A DNA stretch of 64,000 bases from Enterococcus gilvus ATCC BAA-350 (GTDB taxonomy: Bacteria; Bacillota; Bacilli; Lactobacillales; Enterococcaceae). Location of the stretch: the NCBI RefSeq assembly GCF_000407545.1, contig NZ_ASWH01000001.1, positions 1,875,501-1,939,500 of the forward strand, read 5' to 3'. The notes under the pieces were generated by a model that was given only the letters and a program-made list of their open reading frames with translations, did not search any database and was not told the origin of the DNA. The position numbers were made by a program, and so were the translations under genes. Shown here one piece after another: positions 27,246 through 36,227 of this stretch (its first letter is position 1; each line of letters begins with the position of its first letter).

Positions 27246-28340
27246 TTATTCCATGATATCGTGCAAACGCGCCACGATTTTATTCATTTCTTCTTCGTTC
27301 ACCGAGCGAATATCAAATTCAATGATACCATTGTTGGCTTGATATTCTCTCGTGTAGACCGCTGGTGATTCCTTTTTCAACGCTGCGATTACATCCTTCG
27401 CTGAATGCTCTCCCGATACGTGAACACTTGCTCGATAAATATCTCGTCCGGCACTATCTTGAACGACTGTAGCGGTTAGATGATTGATTTGATTGATTGC
27501 TTTCGTAAATGGTTTTAATCGTGCCTGCATTGATTTACCCGATTCGCTGCCGTTTGTTAAATAGTCTTCGATCGCCTGCGTAAAACCAAGGATATTGTCC
27601 TTGCCGATCTTCATCGCTCTGCCGATCCCCTTCCCCTGAAGGCGAACCCATTCAATCGGTGCTTTCTTTCCGATCACTAAGCCGGCACTCGGTCCTTCGA
27701 TCGCTTTTGCTCCAGAATAAATAACTAGGTCAGCACCTGCTTTATAATAGAAGAATAAATCTTCCTCGGCAGCCGCATCCACGATCAATGGCACGTGATA
27801 TCTCTTCGCAACTTCCGCCGCCTCTTCCACACTCAGCATACTTTTTTGAACCGTGTGATGGCTTTTTATATAGAGAATAGCCGCGGTGTTTTCGCTGATC
27901 ATCATTTCCAGATGCTCGGCTGAACACACGTTTGCATAACCAGCTTCGACAACTTTTCCGCCGCCTTGTTCTACCATGACTTCAACAGGCGTCCCGTAAT
28001 CCACATTGTGTCCTTTAGGCAAGATGACTTCCCGCTTCGTGATTTTTTCCGTGTAAGGATGGTAGGCATGATAGACCGCTCCTTGACCGATCACTGCCGC
28101 AATACTCTGAGCAATTCCCGCTGAAGCAGAAGAAACGATCTGTGCATCCTCCACATCCAAAAGGTTTGCGATATACGCGCCGGTTTTTTCGCTTAGATCC
28201 GCCATTTCAAAAAAATGCTCGCCGCCAAACCGTTGAGCAGCCATTACGGACTCAGATACCTTTGAAACGCCTAAAATCGTCATGCGCCCAGAAGCATTGA
28301 TGACTTCTTTTAATCCAAGTTTGTCGAAATTAATTGTCAT
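27246..28340 (-). CDS. dgaE: DgaE-type D-glucosaminate-6-phosphate ammonia-lyase
   Basis: A 364-residue PLP enzyme of the SelA-related DgaE family. The Schiff-base lysine is in VIYSGAKAIEGPSAG, and the glycine-rich SSASAGIAQSIAAVIG binds cofactor phosphate. It removes ammonia from D-glucosaminate-6-P to give KDGP. The ATG at 28340 has GGAGG upstream and overlaps the end of the amidohydrolase gene by 11 bp, a sign of translational coupling. Confidence 0.9.
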   Translation of the reverse strand: MTINFDKLGLKEVINASGRMTILGVSKVSESVMAAQRFGGEHFFEMADLSEKTGAYIANLLDVEDAQIVSSASAGIAQSIAAVIGQGAVYHAYHPYTEKITKREVILPKGHNVDYGTPVEVMVEQGGGKVVEAGYANVCSAEHLEMMISENTAAILYIKSHHTVQKSMLSVEEAAEVAKRYHVPLIVDAAAEEDLFFYYKAGADLVIYSGAKAIEGPSAGLVIGKKAPIEWVRLQGKGIGRAMKIGKDNILGFTQAIEDYLTNGSESGKSMQARLKPFTKAINQINHLTATVVQDSAGRDIYRASVHVSGEHSAKDVIAALKKESPAVYTREYQANNGIIEFDIRSVNEEEMNKIVARLHDIME

Positions 28341-29436
28341 AGACCTGACCTCCAATGATCGTTTCCATAGGAAGAATCTCCTGACTCGCCTTACGCGTGT
28401 TTCCATTGGAATCGATCAGTTCTTTTTCTGAATGTTTGATCGTAAAGATCGTCATATCTGCATCATAGCCCACAGCTAATTTCCCTTTAGTAGTTAAATG
28501 GAAATTTTCAGCAGGTCTTTCTGTCACTTGCGTAAGAATCTCTTCCCAAGAATACCCTACCACGAAAAGTTTTTCCATCGTCGTTGCTAAATCGTAAACC
28601 GGCCCATTCTCCCTATTTCGCACATAAATATCTGAACTAATAGATGTGCTCTTCATTCCTTCACGCAACGCTTGTTTCGCCACGTCAAAATTAAAGCTGT
28701 CTGTCCCATGACCTATATCAAAAACAATGCCTTTCGTATATGCATCCCATACAAAATCCTTGATTTGCTGTTTTTCTCGATCAAAAATACCATTTTCTTT
28801 TCCATTAAAGCAGTGCGTCAGCACATCACCTTTTTCCATCAGATCCAGAATTTCGGACAATTCAGGTGGTGCGGAACCAACGTGTACCATCAACGGCAAC
28901 TCGCCGTATTCATGTTGAAATTGCTTTGCTAACCGAAGAGGCTCGATGCCGCTTGAACCAATCACCGTTTTACTCATGCGAGCTTTTAACCCAACGATAA
29001 ATTCGGGGAATTTTTCTATCGCAGTCCTTACTGCATCCCGTTGGACTTTCGTTAAGTCGGCTAATTCATCCTGCTCAACGATCCCCCATTTCGAGATATT
29101 CAGCAATGCATAAACATTGGATTTAGATTTTTTTGCTAACTCGCAAAAGTCACCAATATTTTCAGCGCCTGTCGTTCCAGCGTCGATCACTGTCGTTACG
29201 CCTCGTTTGACGCCAACTTCGTCTGGATAATCATAATACAGTGTCATTTTTTCGTAGCAATGAACATGATCATCGATCCATCCGGCAGAAATATATTGAT
29301 CGTCTGTCAAAACAATTTCTTTGCGGGTCTCTTGATCAATTTTTTCTGTTAATGCGACTATTTTGCCATCAGAAATACCAATTTCCATTTTCTTTCCGTC
29401 AATCGTTTTGCCATTTCGTACAACTAAATCCAACAT
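28330..29436 (-). CDS. Amidohydrolase/deacetylase (EF_0837 family)
   Basis: A 368-residue metal-dependent amidohydrolase with the HxH motif DDHVHCYE, a candidate carboxylated lysine in VGLKARMS and the later metal-site segments THCFNG and DIGHGTDSF. It belongs to the E. faecalis EF_0837 family, which travels with DgaE- and DgaF-type genes. In this setting it plausibly deacetylates an N-acetyl sugar-acid phosphate to supply DgaE; that role is inferred from the operon. Confidence 0.85.
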   Translation of the reverse strand: MLDLVVRNGKTIDGKKMEIGISDGKIVALTEKIDQETRKEIVLTDDQYISAGWIDDHVHCYEKMTLYYDYPDEVGVKRGVTTVIDAGTTGAENIGDFCELAKKSKSNVYALLNISKWGIVEQDELADLTKVQRDAVRTAIEKFPEFIVGLKARMSKTVIGSSGIEPLRLAKQFQHEYGELPLMVHVGSAPPELSEILDLMEKGDVLTHCFNGKENGIFDREKQQIKDFVWDAYTKGIVFDIGHGTDSFNFDVAKQALREGMKSTSISSDIYVRNRENGPVYDLATTMEKLFVVGYSWEEILTQVTERPAENFHLTTKGKLAVGYDADMTIFTIKHSEKELIDSNGNTRKASQEILPMETIIGGQVYDN

Positions 29437-29445
29437 TTCGCGTTC

Positions 29446-30534
29446 CTACTTTTCTGTAAATTTGAATTTTGACCAAGGATGAATAAACGGTAATAAGAGT
29501 TGCTCATCTGCAACAATCTGTCCGACTTTATTTTTGCGTGAATCTTTATGGGCGCTTAGCACCACTTGCAGCTCATTCTTGTATTTGCCAAAGTCATCGT
29601 TTCCGATCACGATGTCCCCCGGTTGAAATTCGATCTCATTGTCATGGGGAGCATTTGCTTCTTGACCATATTTTTTACGAACGAATGTTGAGCGAACCAT
29701 TTGATCCGTGATATCCCCACGACGGTAATGTTGTTCATTCAATACGATCTGCTTTTCTACATCATTGATTCCTGCAACAAATTCGACAGAAAATTCTGTT
29801 TGGTAACGATCGACGTCGCCCATTGCCTTCAACTCTTCTTCGGAGGCATAGGCATTTCCGATGATCACATCATCAATCAATTTTGTCGCAAATAAGTGTT
29901 TTGTCGCAACTTCCACTGGTAAATGGCGGTGCATCTCTAGAGTTGGCAACCCATCATTGATGTCCCATGGGCCGATCGTTCCTACTTGTGAAGTCACAAA
30001 GGCTGCCGTTCGTATACCCTTAGCTTTGAAACGCTCACTGCATTTTACAAAGAAATCAAAGGGCAGTGCGGTTCCTTCTTGAGGGTAAAAATTATGGCAC
30101 CCATACAAATAAGGCGTATTGGCTTCATAGGTCAGGATGTTATCTAAGTAGGCCACATCATTACTCATATTCAATTCGATTGCTACACCAAATGGGTTGT
30201 ATGTGAGCATCGCCTCTTTGTTTCCATCAAATCCCAAGTCTAAACGAATCCCGTCTGCTCCTAATTCATGGAAGAAACTCATGTCATCATAAGAGATTCC
30301 TAGTTCTTCAAAAATATTCGGTGCAACGTCTAAGATCGTTTCATAGCCTAAGTCCTTCGCAAAGAAAATCAGTTCTTTAAATTTCTTTTTAACGACCTCT
30401 TTGCCTTCAGTGACTTCCAGCATACTCATAAAAATACGACCAAAGCCATACTTATGGGCCAATTCAATGTACGCTTTATCCTGGTTGATATCACTATGAT
30501 CCGGATAAACCGAAATTCCTAATACACGTTTCAT
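29446..30534 (-). CDS. MupG/DUF871-type 6-phospho-glycosidase
   Basis: A 362-residue protein with a TIM-barrel N-terminal part (about 1-235) and a cyclophilin-like C-terminal part, as in the DUF871 family. The characterised member MupG hydrolyses MurNAc-6-P-GlcNAc in the cytoplasm. Conserved segments include MKRVLGISVYPDHS, GADGIRLDLGFDG and CHNFYPQEGT. It overlaps the upstream gene by 4 bp (ATGA). In this operon it would split a PTS-imported phospho-disaccharide. Confidence 0.85.
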   Translation of the reverse strand: MKRVLGISVYPDHSDINQDKAYIELAHKYGFGRIFMSMLEVTEGKEVVKKKFKELIFFAKDLGYETILDVAPNIFEELGISYDDMSFFHELGADGIRLDLGFDGNKEAMLTYNPFGVAIELNMSNDVAYLDNILTYEANTPYLYGCHNFYPQEGTALPFDFFVKCSERFKAKGIRTAAFVTSQVGTIGPWDINDGLPTLEMHRHLPVEVATKHLFATKLIDDVIIGNAYASEEELKAMGDVDRYQTEFSVEFVAGINDVEKQIVLNEQHYRRGDITDQMVRSTFVRKKYGQEANAPHDNEIEFQPGDIVIGNDDFGKYKNELQVVLSAHKDSRKNKVGQIVADEQLLLPFIHPWSKFKFTEK

Positions 30535-30794
30535 ACACTTTTTCCTCTTTCCATCTCATCGATTTTTGACCGGTATTTGTACGCAATCAATGACGCTGTA
30601 CAAACAGTGACTGTCATTACTAAGAAAGACGCAATATTCAGCGCTACACCTAGCACTACGGCAAACAGGATAGTTGCCAATGAACCAAGTAAAATGTAGC
30701 GAAGTTTCATCTGTTCAAGTTTTGCTGGTAGTTTTCCCTTTTCCAGATAAATATGACTCGCTAGAAAAAGAAAGATTAAATAAATAAAGTTCAT
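30531..30794 (-). CDS. Small membrane protein in the PTS/dga operon
   Basis: An 87-residue protein with three hydrophobic stretches (about 1-18, 30-55 and 56-75) and a charged C-terminus. Not recognised. It overlaps the MupG-like gene by 4 bp and follows the IIC gene by 65 bp, so it is cotranscribed. It recalls the small membrane proteins found beside other lac/cel-type IIC genes. Confidence 0.65.
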   Translation of the reverse strand: MNFIYLIFLFLASHIYLEKGKLPAKLEQMKLRYILLGSLATILFAVVLGVALNIASFLVMTVTVCTASLIAYKYRSKIDEMERGKSV

Positions 30795-30859
30795 AGTATC
30801 ACCGAAGAGGATAGTCCTTTGACCATCCTCTCTCCTTTCTACGATTGAATAATTCTTTT

Positions 30860-32209
30860 CTAATTCGAAGTTGCACCCTGTAGGTTTGCAGCTTTTTCTT
30901 TTTTCGCTTTCTCTTCCGCTTCCAATTCTGCCGCTTCACGTGCCAATTGCTGCTTTTCAAACACTTTGAAGAACGGATAATAGATAGCCATGGAGATCAG
31001 GAAGTTCACAATGACCAGAATTGCTGCGGCAATACTCCAATCCGTACTCATCCAAGCGGCGATCGGTGCTGGAATGGTAAAGCCATAACGAGCGACCATC
31101 ATTGGGATCACCCCTGAAATGGTTAAGAAATAAGAAAGGGTTGTTGTCACTAACGGTGCTACGATAAATGGAATTCCCAATAACGGGTTCATGACGATCG
31201 GCGCCCCAAAAATCATCGGTTCATTAATATTGAATAAGCCTGGCAAGAAAGATAGACGTCCTAAACTCTTTAAGTATTTCGATTTTGAGAACATAAAGAA
31301 TACGACTAATGCCAAGGTCGTCCCCGCGCCACCAATCCAGATAAACCATTGTAAGAATTGTTCCGTAAAGATATTTGGCATTGCAGTTGCACTTGCACCA
31401 TCCGCAAAAGCTTCCATATTTTCAGCAATCGATAATTCCCAGAATGGACGAATAACCGGTCCCATGATCGCTGGTCCATGAATCCCTAACACCCAGAAGA
31501 AACAAATCAAGAATACAGTCAACAAACCACCAAACAAACTATTCCCAGCTAACACATCTTTAAACGGCATTAATAAATTACTCAAGAACCCATTGATATC
31601 AAATCCGATCATGTGTCGAATCACCCAAAATAGAACTAAGATCGCACCCCCAGGAATCAATGCCATAAATGAGTTCGTTACCTCTGGCGGAACCCCATCC
31701 GGCATTTTGATCGTGATGTTCTTTTCGATAAAAATACGATAGATTTCAACAGAAATGAGTGCTGTCACAATTGCCCCAAACAATGAAGCCGCGCCAAGAT
31801 TGGCAATGTTCAAGTACCGTCCTGCATCAATGACACCCTCCACATTGTCAAATACTCGAATCGGCGGAGCCGCTGTTACGAGAAAAGCCATCACAGACAA
31901 GATGCCCGCTGTCAGAGAGTCGACCTTATAGCTCTTCGCCAATTGAGATGCGATCCCAAATGTTGCATAAAGTGCCAAAATACCTACTGTATAACGAAAA
32001 GGAATGTCTAAAATTGCTAAATACGGTTCAATCATTGCCGCAACTGAAGGAATTGGGAAGTTTAAAAAGATCGTGAAGAATGATCCGACGATCGTCAACG
32101 GCATCGTCGCGACGATTCCTTTCCTGATCGCCATCATGTGTCGCTGCGTTCCAATCTTGTTCGCAAAGGGCATCAATTTCTGTTCAATCGAATTTACTAA
32201 TCTGTCCAT
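30860..32209 (-). CDS. PTS lactose/cellobiose-family EIIC permease
   Basis: A 449-residue EIIC with about ten helices and the conserved INEPMIFGAPIVMNPLLGIP segment. First gene of the dga operon. The operon has no IIA or IIB of its own, so it must borrow them, perhaps from the operon at 20.7-25.3 kb. By the downstream enzymes, the cargo should be a disaccharide or sugar acid containing glucosaminate or its N-acetyl form; this is inferred. Confidence 0.9.
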   Translation of the reverse strand: MDRLVNSIEQKLMPFANKIGTQRHMMAIRKGIVATMPLTIVGSFFTIFLNFPIPSVAAMIEPYLAILDIPFRYTVGILALYATFGIASQLAKSYKVDSLTAGILSVMAFLVTAAPPIRVFDNVEGVIDAGRYLNIANLGAASLFGAIVTALISVEIYRIFIEKNITIKMPDGVPPEVTNSFMALIPGGAILVLFWVIRHMIGFDINGFLSNLLMPFKDVLAGNSLFGGLLTVFLICFFWVLGIHGPAIMGPVIRPFWELSIAENMEAFADGASATAMPNIFTEQFLQWFIWIGGAGTTLALVVFFMFSKSKYLKSLGRLSFLPGLFNINEPMIFGAPIVMNPLLGIPFIVAPLVTTTLSYFLTISGVIPMMVARYGFTIPAPIAAWMSTDWSIAAAILVIVNFLISMAIYYPFFKVFEKQQLAREAAELEAEEKAKKEKAANLQGATSN

Positions 32210-32223
32210 TTTTTAACCTCCGT

Positions 32224-32287
32224 TTATAACGTTATAATGTTTACAAACGAATAGTACCATATTCAGTTTTTGCTGTAAACGCTTTTC
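32224..32287 (-). promoter_or_regulatory. Promoter with cre-like site and palindromic operator, dga operon
   Basis: On the minus strand a cre-like GAAAAGCGTTTACA (32274-32287) includes the -35 box TTTACA, 17 bp before TACTAT (32251-32256). Downstream of the -10 lies the perfect palindrome TTATAACGTTATAA (32224-32237), just before the IIC ribosome site. The palindrome is a candidate operator for the adjacent GntR-type regulator. Confidence 0.7.
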
Positions 32288-32423
32288 AAGTTTATTTTTT
32301 ATTTTATTTCTATAAATATTGAATGAATATAACTAAAACAACCGCGCTTAGCCCTTCATTTTAACAAGAATATTCGCGATTTTAATCCGATTAAAAAAAC
32401 TGTGATGAACAATCATCACAGTT

Positions 32424-33125
32424 TTATGTCTCGTATTCAATTTGGTATGCATGATCAGAGGTATTATAAAGCCCCTCTGAATACTCAATCACTTTTCCAT
32501 TGTAATCGTAGGATTTCCGAATTCTTTTCAACGCAAGCTGTTCCTCTGTTTGAAGAAGCGTCTGCTCTTCTGGCGTCAAGGCAATCGCCACAAAATCATC
32601 CATAAACCGTTCAATATCCAATTCATTTTGATAAAGGATTCTATACAGTGATTCCTGCTCGAGCGCTTCTTTAGTAACCCTTTTCAATCCCGTAGGCAAA
32701 TAATGCGTAAAATAAATGTACGGTTTCCCATCTAGCGAATACATCCGTTGAAAGCAAATCGCCTCTGAGCCGAAATACTTAAACGCGTTGTCCTTATCCG
32801 TCAACGCTACTTTCTTTACATCCAAAATCACCTTTTTGACTGCTAAGTTCGAATTTTCCAAAATCTGAGTAAAGCTGATCGCTTTCGATAATTTATTATA
32901 AGGACGCTCACTCAAAACAGTCGTCCCTTTTCCACTTTTCTTCTCTACGTATTCATCTGCTGCCAGTAGCTCAATCGCTTTTCTCACGGTGATCTTACTT
33001 ACATTAAAAAGCTGCTCCAGCTCCGTTTCGGTCGGCAGCATCGTTCCAACTGGATACGTTCCAGAAAAAATATCCTCTTTTATTTTCTCCGCAACTTCTA
33101 AATAGAGTACACGTGTTTTCTTCAT
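32424..33125 (-). CDS. GntR-family regulator (HutC/UTRA type)
   Basis: A 233-residue regulator: GntR winged helix at about 1-70 (EDIFSGTYPVGTMLPTETEL and the recognition segment VSKITVRKAIELL) and a C-terminal UTRA sugar-phosphate sensor domain (about 90-230). The ATG at 33125 follows AAGGGTGG; an in-frame TTG upstream is less likely. It lies directly upstream of the dga operon on the same strand and is the natural candidate to control it. Confidence 0.9.
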   Translation of the reverse strand: MKKTRVLYLEVAEKIKEDIFSGTYPVGTMLPTETELEQLFNVSKITVRKAIELLAADEYVEKKSGKGTTVLSERPYNKLSKAISFTQILENSNLAVKKVILDVKKVALTDKDNAFKYFGSEAICFQRMYSLDGKPYIYFTHYLPTGLKRVTKEALEQESLYRILYQNELDIERFMDDFVAIALTPEEQTLLQTEEQLALKRIRKSYDYNGKVIEYSEGLYNTSDHAYQIEYET

Positions 33126-33304
33126 ACATTCCACCCTTCCCAATAACCGTTCTCCATTTACTTAGAATAGCATTTAGCGGATTGTTTGCAAAGTTTTGTC
33201 TCGATGTGGTTGATTTCTCTTACTTTGCATAAACTTTTTCTTAGCGAATCGCGTCGATTTTTGCTACCCTTTTAATAAGACAATTGTCAGGAGGGCTTCG
33301 TTTG

Positions 33305-33907
33305 ATGGATTTAAAAAATTTTAACTGGACGCGTTTCCCAGAAAGCTTCACCTTGTTAACAGAGGGGATTGAGGTCGTCACAAAGCCTCACACAGACCTT
33401 TGGCAAAATACCTATTATCATTTTCAAAACGACAATGCCCCTGTTTTCCAAATGGAAACCGAAGAAAAATACTTCAGTTTTATTGTAAAAACAGAGTTTT
33501 CAGAAAGTCATCATCGCTTTGATCAATGCGGGATCGTTCTGTATTTAGACAGCGAAAATTGGTTAAAGGGCTCTATCGAATATGAGAACGACTCCTATCA
33601 GCATTTAGGAAGCGTCGTGACGAATAACGGGTATTCCGATTGGGCGACAACGGAAATAGAGGCCTCTATCCACTCCATGTGGTACCGATTGAGCAGACGA
33701 GAAGATGATTATCGCATTGAATGCTCTGTGGATGGGGAAAACTTTCAGCAGATGCGTATCTGCCATCTGATCAATGGAAATGGTAAAGTGCGCTTTGGCA
33801 TCTATGCTTGCTCCCCCGAAGACTCTTCATTTAAAGCGGTTTTTACAAAAATGCAGCTAACAGACTGTCAATGGCCTGCTCATGAGGGGCAACAGCCAGA
33901 TAAATAG
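33305..33907 (+). CDS. DUF1349 domain protein
   Basis: A 200-residue protein of the DUF1349 family, a beta-sandwich related to concanavalin-type lectins; DLWQNTYYHFQNDNAPVF, DQCGIVLYLDSENWLKGSIE and WYRLSRREDDYRIECSVDG are typical. The ATG at 33305 has AGGAGGG 9 bp upstream. It has no signal peptide. It is divergent from the GntR gene, suggesting a shared regulator and a role with the same sugar. Confidence 0.8.
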   Translation: MDLKNFNWTRFPESFTLLTEGIEVVTKPHTDLWQNTYYHFQNDNAPVFQMETEEKYFSFIVKTEFSESHHRFDQCGIVLYLDSENWLKGSIEYENDSYQHLGSVVTNNGYSDWATTEIEASIHSMWYRLSRREDDYRIECSVDGENFQQMRICHLINGNGKVRFGIYACSPEDSSFKAVFTKMQLTDCQWPAHEGQQPDK

Positions 33908-33915
33908 CTAAAAAG

Positions 33916-33944
33916 AGAGCGGTCCTATAGAATTAGGCCGCTCT
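33916..33944 (+). terminator. Terminator of the DUF1349 gene
   Basis: The stem AGAGCGG/CCGCTCT is followed by TTTT. Confidence 0.8.
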
Positions 33945-33957
33945 TTTGGTATAAAAA

Positions 33958-33979
33958 AACCCTTGATTTCTCAAGGGTT
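33958..33979 (-). terminator. Terminator belonging to a minus-strand gene displaced by the element
   Basis: The 9-bp stem AACCCTTGA/TCAAGGGTT reads on the minus strand into TTTTTTT. The only sequence it can serve is the short gene tail at 33998-34033. Confidence 0.75.
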
Positions 33980-33997
33980 CGAAAGACATCTTTCGAA

Positions 33998-34033
33998 TTA
34001 ACGACGGATTTCTTTGATACTTGCGAAATCGAT
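33998..34033 (-). other. Candidate left attachment junction with orphan gene 3' end
   Basis: On the minus strand the codons read IDFASIKEIRR and TAA, immediately preceded in frame by TAA and followed by a terminator. It looks like the last 11 codons of a host gene cut off by integration of the element whose integrase gene ends at 34098. The source gene is not identified. The end resembles that of the kdgK fragment at 38314 (GTKEIKR). Confidence 0.4.
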
Positions 34034-34097
34034 TTAAGGCTGATATATCAACCTTTTTATTTAGCTGACTACATTTTGACTGCAAAAATCGGCTATT

Positions 34098-35276
34098 TTA
34101 GCTCTCCAATTCAGCAAAAGCTTTCAATGGTTTAAGCCGCTCATCCGCAGTCAAATGACGATAAATTTCTGATGTAGATTTATCAGCGTGACCCAATCTG
34201 GCTCTCAGCACATCCCAACTACAATGAGGTGCAACTAAACTAGCCATTGTATGCCTTGCTAAATGAGTGTGAAAAGGTTTTGAAATTCCACAACGTTCTA
34301 CACAATTCTTTATGTGGTCATTCACGTACTCTTTTCGGAAAGGAAGCCCTCTTTTGTTTGGTTCCAAGTAAACAAATAGATAAGTTCTCTCTACATCAAA
34401 GTTAACCTTTTTCCTCATGTCCTCTAAAGCATCAATCAAGATTTTTAGTTTCTCCATAACTAGAGGGGTGACAACAACTCTTCTTGCTGAACTATCAGTC
34501 TTAGTTGTTGAAATCTTGAAATCACTTTGCTTTCCTTTAGTGGCTGTTTGCTTATAGAAAAGTATTTCATTTTTTTCAAAGTCAATATCCTCTGGCTGAA
34601 TCGCCAAAGCCTCACTAATCCGACAGCCTGTATAAAAAAGAACGTAAAACAAAGTGGATAAAGGTAATTCTTCATGAACAGTAGAGTAGTTTAACAACGT
34701 TCTTAGCTCTTCAATAGTTAGGTATTTGTTATCTAGGCTTTCTAGGGACTGTTTTAAATCATCGACACTCTTTTTGTACTTAGGCATTGGCAATCCACTT
34801 AACGGATTTACATTGAGCATATTCTTTTTGAGACAATACTTTAAAACCATATTCAATGTCTGCCTTATACTATAAAGCGTGTTTTTGGCATAGCCTTGAG
34901 AAGACCCGTCAATTCCTTTTTTCTTCAGTTGAAAAAAAAGCTCTTCTAAATAATCTGGTGATAGTTCGATTAATTCCATATCACCAATCCACCTATTTAA
35001 TATTTGGAGCATTTCCCAACGCTTAATATATGTGGATTCCTTTTGTTCATCGAGAAGTCGATAGTAGTTGTACCATTGTTCGCCAACTACTGAAAATTTT
35101 TCTCGAAAGCCGACCAAATTTTTTCTGGATCGGTGTACCTTTTCCAATTCTAAATAAGCTAATTGAGCTTCACGCTTTGTTTTAAAACCTCTTCTAGTTG
35201 TTCGAAATGCTTGAAAAGACCATGTGACTTTCCCATAAGAGTTTATTTGTTTTTTGAATCTTGTTTTTTTTTCCAT
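34098..35276 (-). CDS. int: Tyrosine-family integrase of a Tn916-like element
   Basis: A 392-residue site-specific recombinase: N-terminal arm-binding domain, SAM-like core-binding domain (about 75-170) and catalytic domain with Arg in FYTGCRISEALAI, His-x-x-Arg in THLARHTMASLV, His/Trp region LGHADKS and the nucleophile Tyr in SEIYRHLT. Length is close to Tn916 Int. It excises and integrates the element with help of the excisionase encoded upstream. It is the outermost gene of the left end. Confidence 0.93.
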   Translation of the reverse strand: MEKKTRFKKQINSYGKVTWSFQAFRTTRRGFKTKREAQLAYLELEKVHRSRKNLVGFREKFSVVGEQWYNYYRLLDEQKESTYIKRWEMLQILNRWIGDMELIELSPDYLEELFFQLKKKGIDGSSQGYAKNTLYSIRQTLNMVLKYCLKKNMLNVNPLSGLPMPKYKKSVDDLKQSLESLDNKYLTIEELRTLLNYSTVHEELPLSTLFYVLFYTGCRISEALAIQPEDIDFEKNEILFYKQTATKGKQSDFKISTTKTDSSARRVVVTPLVMEKLKILIDALEDMRKKVNFDVERTYLFVYLEPNKRGLPFRKEYVNDHIKNCVERCGISKPFHTHLARHTMASLVAPHCSWDVLRARLGHADKSTSEIYRHLTADERLKPLKAFAELES

Positions 35277-35380
35277 TTTTCCCTCCTAATATTACCGAAG
35301 GAAATCTGAATCCATTAAAAAATGACGCCGAAGCAATTCTATACTGTCTATTATAATACGCTCCCTTCGAAAAATAAACG

Positions 35381-35698
35381 CTACAAAGAACGCAATTCTC
35401 TTTTTTTCTCAATAAACTCTTGATAATTCATTTCTCGATACCATTGCAACACTTTTTCCTTTGAATAGTGACCTCGAATCCCGTACCAACATTCTGGAAA
35501 ATCCGTTAGCTTCATTAAACGATTCAATGTGCTTTCGCTGATTTGGAATTCCTTTTTTAAATCTTCGTTGGTTAAGACTAAAGGTAACTTGTGAATAGCA
35601 ATGATTTTTTCAGTGTAGTTGTCTAAACCCTCTTGAAGCAGGGGATAAAGTTCATTTTTTAGAAATAGTTCAAGTTGTTCATTCATCATTTTTTTCAC
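35381..35698 (-). CDS. Excisionase-like DNA-binding protein
   Basis: A 105-residue protein with a MerR/Xis-type winged helix in its second half (LTNEDLKKEFQISESTLNRLM and GIRGHYSKEKVLQWYREM). Position directly upstream of int, same strand, suits xis, though it is longer than the 67-residue Tn916 Xis. The start is either GTG 35698 or ATG 35689, overlapping the end of the DUF3789 gene. Confidence 0.75.
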   Translation of the reverse strand: MKKMMNEQLELFLKNELYPLLQEGLDNYTEKIIAIHKLPLVLTNEDLKKEFQISESTLNRLMKLTDFPECWYGIRGHYSKEKVLQWYREMNYQEFIEKKRELRSL

Positions 35699-35828
35699 TT
35701 CGAATTCGTTTTACCTCAAGCTCATAATATTGATCATCAGCTGCGGAACTAACCTGAAGTAAGCACATGATTATTACTCCAAACAAGACTCCTAAAAAGA
35801 AAAGTGCAATTCCTCCAAAAATACTCAT
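35679..35828 (-). CDS. DUF3789-like small membrane protein
   Basis: A 49-residue ORF with an excellent ribosome site (GGGAGGAAACC before ATG 35828). It has one hydrophobic segment ending VIIMCLLQVSSAADD, then a charged tail. The helix-MCLLQ pattern is that of DUF3789 proteins, which are common in Gram-positive conjugative elements. Its stop overlaps the excisionase start region. Confidence 0.6.
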   Translation of the reverse strand: MSIFGGIALFFLGVLFGVIIMCLLQVSSAADDQYYELEVKRIRSEKNDE

Positions 35829-36008
35829 CTTGGTTTCCTCCCATCACGTTACTGTTTTTTTATTGCCTATACTTTTGGAACTGTTTTTACACATAAATCT
35901 ATTACTATCTCTCAAAATCATAAAAAACCACTTTAGTACCCTCTCCTATTTTAAAAATGCCACTCTAGTGGTATGATTAGTGAAAAGTAGGAGGGAGTGC
36001 AATTGCCT

Positions 36009-36227
36009 ATGAATAAAGGGATTGCTGATATTGTTAAAATTCAAAAAATTTTGGAACAATCTACCGCAAAGAAGCTATCTGATAATACTGGAATAAGTCT
36101 CAGCAATATAAAAAAATGGAAAAGTGGCGAACGTTCAATAGAACGAATGAACCTAACTGATGCAATTAAACTGACTGAGTATGCCAATAGAAATTTGTCT
36201 GCTGAGATTGTAACTTGGAGAGAGTAG
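36009..36227 (+). CDS. Small helix-turn-helix protein, divergent
   Basis: A 72-residue protein with an XRE-like helix-turn-helix (KKLSDNTGISLSNIKKWKSG). AGGAGGG lies upstream; the start may be ATG 36009 or TTG 36003 (better spacing). It is the only plus-strand gene in the left module, as orf9, the divergent regulator, is in Tn916, so a repressor role is plausible. Its 3' end overlaps the antisense ORF at 36166-36459. Confidence 0.6.
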   Translation: MNKGIADIVKIQKILEQSTAKKLSDNTGISLSNIKKWKSGERSIERMNLTDAIKLTEYANRNLSAEIVTWRE

